Of a stretch of 9,836 nt of DNA, positions 6,336 through 9,836 are shown one piece after another (the stretch's first letter is position 1; every line of letters starts with the position of its first letter). The stretch covers positions 1 to 9,836 of the forward strand of contig JAUTXM010000171.1 of assembly GCA_030838025.1 (NCBI GenBank), written 5' to 3'. The notes beneath the pieces are model-generated. The model was not told the DNA's origin, made no database searches, and saw nothing but the letters and a program-made list of their open reading frames with translations. This DNA comes from Acidimicrobiaceae bacterium (lineage in GTDB: Bacteria > Actinomycetota > Acidimicrobiia > Acidimicrobiales > Palsa-688). The translations under genes were made by a program, and so were the position numbers.

Positions 6336-6983
6336 ATGCATGACCTACATCGTGCAATCAGCGTTCCGCTGGTGGCCGCCCTCGAAGCCATGTGGGCGGC
6401 GATCGTCAAGCGTCACCCGGAGGTGCCCGCCGCCGTGGTGGTCGTGGCGTCGGGTACCAATGGCCGCACGTCGAGCGAGGCCCGCTGGCGTCACTTCGCG
6501 GCGCTGCGCTGAGTTCGCGGCGACGCCCGGCTCCCCGAGATCCTCGTCGCGGGCGAGGGTCTGGCCCGGGGCGAGGAGCCGGTGCTGGCCACCCTGCTCC
6601 ACGAGGCGGCGCACGGCCCGGCCGACGCCCGGGAGATCAGTGACACCGCACGCCAGGGCCGGTACCACAACCGCCGCTTCCAGCGCCTGGCGGAGGAGCT
6701 GGGCCTCGATGTGACCGTGGCCGGCACCTTCGCTTGGGCGCCGACGACCTTGAGCGATGCCACGCGAACCGAGTACCGACGCGAACTGGCCCGGCTGGCG
6801 GCCGCGCTCACCCTGTTCCGCCGGGCCGAGCGGCCACCAGGCGCCGGCAAGACAAAGTCAAACATCCTGCTGGTCTGCGTGTGCGGCTGCCCCCGCAAGA
6901 TCCGGGTGGCGCCAGCCACTCTCGGGATCGGGCCGATCGTGTGCGGCATCTGCCACGAGGACTTCACCACCCAGGAGCCGTGA
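6336..6983 (+). pseudogene. SprT-like metallopeptidase gene broken by in-frame TGA
   Basis: One reading frame from ATG 6336 to TGA 6981 would encode 215 residues, but codon 59 (6510-6512) is TGA. Before it: PLVAALEAMWAAIVKRHPEVP and a strand AAVVVVASGT, then RWRHFAALR. After it: LPEILVAGEGL, LLHEAAH (HExxH zinc motif, His89-Glu90, His93), GRYHNRRFQRLAEELGL, and a C-terminal zinc ribbon with four or more cysteines (CVCGC ... CGICHEDF). This is the layout of the SprT-like proteins common on actinobacterial plasmids and integrative elements. In the relatives I recall, a Trp follows GHFA-x-x-R, so the TGA most likely arose from TGG by one G-to-A change. No usable start codon lies between the TGA and HExxH except GTG 6582, seven residues before the motif, so a functional downstream product is unlikely. 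GC is high, unlike the module to its left. Confidence 0.7.
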
Positions 6984-7579
6984 CGGGCAGAACCTGCCGG
7001 CCGAGGCCGGGGGGGCGGCCCAGGCTGGCCTGACGCGCTCCCCACTGCTCACAGCAGGGCGGCCGGACCCTTGCCGCCTGCTCGGTGATTCGGGACCGAC
7101 AAGCATCGCCTGGTCGACATCGGCGTCGGTGCTACTGGTCGCCTCGGCAATTCGACGCATCAACTGGGCGGGGCCGCTGATCGCCGGGGCGTAACCCAAC
7201 CAGACGTCGGTTCATCGGCGGTACTGGTGTCGGGCCACAGCGGGTTCCGACCAACGCACTCCGCCGCCTGCTCCAACTCGACGACACGGACTCTGACGAT
7301 GACACCTATTCGGTACAATGAGTCCCTCGGCGCGCTCGGGCGCCGACTCTCGACCTCTAGCGGTCCTATCGTTGCCCTAGGTCGCATCGGCGACAACGTG
7401 TCGACGATCAGCCTACGGTTACGCGCCTGTGCCGGAGAGCAAAGAAACCGATGTAAAGGGGTTCGTTCGAAACCGAGGTGGCGTCAGCAGCCTCCAAGAC
7501 TGACCCAGCGAAACCCCCACCAGATGCAACACCCAACCCCTCACGGCCAGGCATTAACCACATTGGAATATCGGACTCC
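6984..7579. other. About 600 bp without a supportable gene
   Basis: I find no convincing gene here. A GGCCG/CGGCC hairpin with a G-rich loop at 7005-7020 lies just after the peptidase remnant and could be a weak terminator. A second hairpin, CGGCGC/GCGCCG, sits near 7328-7345. On the - strand, roughly 7085-7213, a protein-like stretch can be read (TDVWLGYAPAISGPAQL, then MRRIAEATSSTDADVDQAM), with a TGA directly upstream of it in frame; it may be another decayed gene, but I recognise no family. The region probably contains unrecognisable remains of the same mobile element as the integrase remnant that follows. Confidence 0.4.
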
Positions 7580-7734
7580 ACCAGTTTGCGGGCTGGGGTG
7601 GACGCCAAGACGGTGAGCGCCCGATGGTCACTCCACGGTGGCCTTTACCCTCGACGTCTACACCAAGGCGGTGCCGCAACTGGATCGGTGCTGCGGAGAA
7701 GATCGCCCTGTTGATCTTCGGGGGCGAGGACTAA
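7580..7734 (+). pseudogene. Tyrosine integrase C-terminal remnant, frameshifted
   Basis: Three pieces in successive frames together give the end of a phage-type tyrosine recombinase. Piece 1 (up to about 7624) reads SLRAGVDAKTVSAR. Piece 2 (7626-7685) reads GHSTVAFTLDVYTK and AVPQLD, with the nucleophile Tyr encoded at 7659-7661. Piece 3 (7690-7734) reads AAEKIALLIFGGED and a TAA stop. Intact relatives run, in one frame, as LLRAG-x-x-x-VSERLGHS-x-x-FTLDTY, then a segment rich in AAE and ending near an IFG. Between pieces 1 and 2 about two bases are missing where a Leu codon is expected, and between 2 and 3 the frame shifts again, so no functional enzyme can be made. The catalytic Arg and Lys regions and the whole N-terminal part are not identifiable. 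The remnant points toward the tRNA-iMet 3' end 560 bp away, the usual place for an integrase beside its attachment site. Confidence 0.75.
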
Positions 7735-7802
7735 GGCTCCACGTAAGGGGATCTGGCAGGCCGGGGGCCTGGCGTCCTACCTCGCGCGCACTTCCGTACC
7801 GG

Positions 7803-8171
7803 TCAATGGCCGTTGCTGCCGCTGACACTGCCGTCAGGTCGCCTTGCCGACTCGTGGGCACGTCGGAAGGTCAGCACGGAATGGGCCCAACCGGGACCGA
7901 GGATAAGCGCGCCGACCTGGATGGCAGCGGCCCGGTCCGAGCCCGGTGGTGCCTGCCAATCCTCCGACGCGACCCACACCGAGTCCAACGATGCCCCGGT
8001 CCGCACATGCCACCCCAGTTGGCGTCCCGCAAGCCGGGCGGCGCGGCGCCACCGGGAGATGTCGTCCAGCTCCGAGACGGTGGTTCGCGCCACCCCGCTG
8101 GTCTGAAGCTCGGCGGCGATGTCCGTTGCGAGCCGCTCTACTCAGACCTGCTCAAGGTCGACTATGCCCAT
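7803..8171 (-). pseudogene. Small mobile-element protein gene with an in-frame TGA
   Basis: On the - strand one frame opens with ATG at 8171-8169 (MGIVDLEQV), hits TGA at 8144-8142, and continues without a break (VERLATDIAAELQ, then ARTTVSELDDISRWRRAARL and AGRQLGWHVRTG) to a stop at 7803. The RRAARLAGRQLGW-type motif is of a kind I have seen in short hypothetical proteins of actinobacterial integrative elements; its function is unknown to me. The residues on both sides of the TGA fit one amphipathic helix, so I read this as a gene of about 122 codons with a nonsense mutation. The alternative is an intact 96-aa gene from GTG at 8093, but no clear ribosome binding site precedes it and the helix would be cut. 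It converges with the integrase remnant. Confidence 0.45.
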
Positions 8172-8200
8172 GGATGAAGATCGGGTCGTGCGCTCGGTCC

Positions 8201-8220
8201 GCTGACAAAATGCTGACAAA
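8201..8220. repeat. Two GCTGACAAA direct repeats, 11-bp period
   Basis: GCTGACAAA occurs at 8201-8209 and again at 8212-8220, one helical turn apart, 78 bases from the tRNA-iMet CCA end. Short direct repeats at one-turn spacing beside an integrase attachment site are typical of arm-type sites for tyrosine integrases or of excisionase sites; the integrase remnant nearby supports this reading. It is inference, as no binding consensus is known to me for this enzyme. Confidence 0.5.
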
Positions 8221-8240
8221 TGGCCACCTCCGAGAGGACT

Positions 8241-8271
8241 GAAGGGGCTCCCGGATACCGGAAACCCCTTC
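8241..8271 (-). terminator. Hairpin downstream of tRNA-iMet
   Basis: GAAGGGG at 8241-8247 pairs with CCCCTTC at 8265-8271, and inside it CCGG (8251-8254) pairs with CCGG (8258-8261) around a 3-base loop. It begins 26 bases past the CCA end of the - strand tRNA gene. No T run follows on the - strand, as is common for GC-rich actinobacterial terminators. It could equally be part of the attachment-site region. Confidence 0.45.
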
Positions 8272-8282
8272 GGACCTGCTGT

Positions 8283-8297
8283 TTCTTGGTGGCTTCT

Positions 8298-8304
<7 letters not shown>
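8283..8304. repeat. 11-bp tandem repeat over the tRNA 3' end
   Basis: TTCTTGGTGGC occurs twice in tandem, at 8283-8293 and 8294-8304. The second copy contains the complement of the tRNA CCA end and the first acceptor-stem bases; the first copy lies just outside the gene. Read on the - strand, the tRNA ends in GCCACCA, then AGAA, then a second GCCACCA. This may be a scar of strand exchange at an attachment site, or simple slippage. Confidence 0.7.
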
Positions 8305-8374
<70 letters not shown>

Positions 8375-8400
8375 GCGGTCCCCGTATCCTACCATCCCGC

Positions 8401-8422
8401 CCTCGCCCAGCGTCTGGCGAGG
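8401..8422 (-). terminator. Hairpin after the UPF0182 gene
   Basis: CCTCGCC (8401-8407) and GGCGAGG (8416-8422) form a perfect 7-bp stem with an 8-base loop, starting 11 bases after the UPF0182 stop on the - strand. No T run follows in that direction. It probably ends UPF0182 transcription before the tRNA gene; a T-rich stretch on the + strand side (CATTTTCC) could help in the other direction. Confidence 0.55.
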
Positions 8423-8433
8423 CATTTTCCCCG

Positions 8434-9836
8434 CTAGGGCTTCACCGTTGTGGGCGTCGCGCCTGACAAGGCCTGCGCCTGGGTGATGTCGCCTTGCGCG
8501 GCCGCCACCTCGCTCTGATAGAGGCCCAGTTTGCCCGCCTTCAGGGCGTTCTGGGCGTTCTGGAAATGCGTCGCCGCGTCGGCCAAGAGTTGCGACAGGG
8601 TGGCCGGCACCTGGGCCGTCGTGGGAGGCGAGCCGACGACGGTGGTCGGCGGCGTCGTGGTTGTCGATGGCGTGGTGGTCGCGGTCGTCCCGCCTGAGGG
8701 CGCGGGACTGGTGCTGCCGCCTGGCGGGGGCGTGGTGCCGCCCGGCAAGGCGCAGAACGGGGCGCCGAAGGGGGTCGCACACAGCGCCGAGTTGAGCGTC
8801 CCGCCGTGGTACGCCGCCCCGCTGTACACCACGATCACGTCGTCGAGGCGGGGCACCGGGTTGCCCTGGGCCTGGACGTACAGCGGCTGCACGTAGATGA
8901 GGGTCTGGTTGACGGGAACGGTGATGACGTTGCCCAGCTCGACCTGGCTCCCGTTGGTGTTGAGCAGGGTGATCTCTTTGGAGATGTCAGGGTTGGCATT
9001 GATGGCGGCGTTGATCAGCGCCGGGCCGTCGACCTGCTGGCCCGACGGGGTGACGAAGACATCCAGGCGCCCATAGTTGGACGGGTCCCCCTTGGCGGTC
9101 ATGAACGCCGACAGGTTCTGTTGCTTGTCCGACGCCGACACGGGCACGAACGGCTGCAGGATCAAGAACGCCTGGTCGGGTTGCTCGGGCAGGGTCAGGA
9201 GTTGGAACGTGGGTTGCATCCGCTGCTGGCGGGTCGTGACGACCTGCCCGGCGGCGTTCACCGACGAGCTGGCCTGGGTCACATTCGACGGCGGCCCCGA
9301 ACCCGGGTCCTGCGAGATCGTCCACGCGTTGGCCTGGGTGTAGAAGTCGTCCGGGGTGGTCAGGTGGTAGCGGCCGTACATGTTGGTCTGGACCCGGAAC
9401 AGGTCCTCGGGATACCGCATGTGCGCCCGCAGGCCCGGGTCCATGGCATTGCCGGGCGTGAACAACTCGGGGAACGCCTTTTGATACGTCTTGATGATCG
9501 GGTCGCTCGGGTCGACCACGTAGAACTTCATCGTTCCGTTGTAGGCGTCGATGACGACCTTGACCGAGTTGCGCACGTAGTTGAAGTCGCCGCTCAACCC
9601 GCTCTGTCCGGCGATCCGGTCGGTGTTGGCCGGCTGCGAATAGGGATAGCGGGAGGTGACGGTGTAGGCGTCCTGCACCCAGAAGATCTTCCCGTTGTAA
9701 AGCACCGCATACGGATCCGAGTCGTACTTCAAGAACGGCGCCGCCTTGCGGACCCGGTCGCTGATACTGCGCACATAAAGAATGCGCGACTTCGACGTCA
9801 CCAGACCCGAGATGACCGGGTTGGGATCGCCGAAGC
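8434..9836 (-). CDS. UPF0182 family protein, 3' part only
   Basis: The reading frame is open to the right edge of the window, so the 5' end, which in this family holds about seven transmembrane helices, is missing; about 467 codons remain. Seen: FGDPNPVISGLVTSKSRIL, then the ISDRVRKAAPFLKYDSDPY block, VWVQDAYTVTSRYPYS-type residues around 9650, YVRNSVKVVIDAYNGT, and FYVVDPSDPI, all typical of the UPF0182 extracytoplasmic domain. Later come TLPEQPDQAFLILQPFVP and a region with an SAFMTAKGD block. The tail is a low-complexity Pro/Thr/Gly linker (about 8600-8760) followed by a helical end (LLADAATHFQNAQNALKAGK). Members are large conserved actinobacterial membrane proteins with no settled function. 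The stop is TAG at 8434. This is most likely core chromosome and marks the right limit of the accessory region. Confidence 0.9.
   Translation of the reverse strand, partial: FGDPNPVISGLVTSKSRILYVRSISDRVRKAAPFLKYDSDPYAVLYNGKIFWVQDAYTVTSRYPYSQPANTDRIAGQSGLSGDFNYVRNSVKVVIDAYNGTMKFYVVDPSDPIIKTYQKAFPELFTPGNAMDPGLRAHMRYPEDLFRVQTNMYGRYHLTTPDDFYTQANAWTISQDPGSGPPSNVTQASSSVNAAGQVVTTRQQRMQPTFQLLTLPEQPDQAFLILQPFVPVSASDKQQNLSAFMTAKGDPSNYGRLDVFVTPSGQQVDGPALINAAINANPDISKEITLLNTNGSQVELGNVITVPVNQTLIYVQPLYVQAQGNPVPRLDDVIVVYSGAAYHGGTLNSALCATPFGAPFCALPGGTTPPPGGSTSPAPSGGTTATTTPSTTTTPPTTVVGSPPTTAQVPATLSQLLADAATHFQNAQNALKAGKLGLYQSEVAAAQGDITQAQALSGATPTTVKP

Noticed and set aside
6256..6714. A 152-codon + strand frame over the metallopeptidase region
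   Set aside because: Arg/Pro-rich shadow in another frame; the HExxH frame starting at 6336 is the coding one.
6336..8171. Reassignment of TGA to Trp or Sec in this genome
   Set aside because: The ATPase and 343-aa genes end naturally at TGA and use TGG for Trp; the TGA-interrupted genes sit only in the decayed block, and one of their neighbours has frameshifts as well.
7638..8177. A 179-codon + strand frame beginning MAFTLDVYTK
   Set aside because: Only its first 17 or so codons are integrase; the rest is out-of-frame sequence past a frameshift and lies opposite a better - strand frame.

Overview
The window looks like actinobacterial chromosome. It is GC-rich: single 60-base lines that I counted at 1021 and 8581 give about 70% and 73%. 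It uses GTG starts, and at its right edge it carries the 3' part of a UPF0182 membrane-protein gene next to an initiator tRNA gene. The long Thr/Pro-rich tail of the UPF0182 protein would fit the Acidimicrobiia or a related class, but that placement is only an impression.

Left part (24-5643, all + strand): a four-gene toxin locus. A 988-aa HerA/VirB4-type ATPase overlaps by 11 bp a 343-aa protein of unknown fold. After a 113-bp gap comes a 412-aa polymorphic toxin, whose 3' end overlaps by 11 bp a 96-aa DUF6980-like presumed immunity protein. The toxin has a long disordered Pro-rich and charged stalk and a C-terminal colicin E3-type ribosomal RNase tip with the catalytic Asp, His, Glu and Arg all in place. 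The most striking point is a short motif, (D/S/A)SGW(K/E/R)AGAP(P), which occurs three times in the toxin stalk (plus one decayed copy) and once near the N terminus of the 343-aa protein. I infer that the ATPase, the 343-aa protein and the toxin form one delivery system in which this motif acts as a docking, sorting or processing tag. I do not know of a described system with this make-up.

Middle part (5619-8271): a graveyard. It holds a kinase-fold-like remnant, a SprT-like metallopeptidase gene interrupted by an in-frame TGA, about 600 bp with no credible gene, a tyrosine-integrase C terminus broken by two frameshifts, and on the - strand a small gene of a mobile-element type with an in-frame TGA. 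The toxin tip, the immunity gene and the first remnant are clearly less GC-rich than the flanks (52% over 5161-5640), which fits recent exchange of the toxin tip with its immunity gene.

Right part (8298-9836, - strand): apparently core chromosome, with tRNA-iMet and the 3' 1.4 kb of a UPF0182 gene, each followed by a hairpin. The integrase remnant lies on the 3' side of the tRNA, with paired GCTGACAAA repeats and an 11-bp tandem duplication covering the tRNA CCA end. The simplest reading is that an integrative element once inserted at tRNA-iMet and decayed, and that the toxin locus sits in or next to this island. The other end of the island is not in the window.
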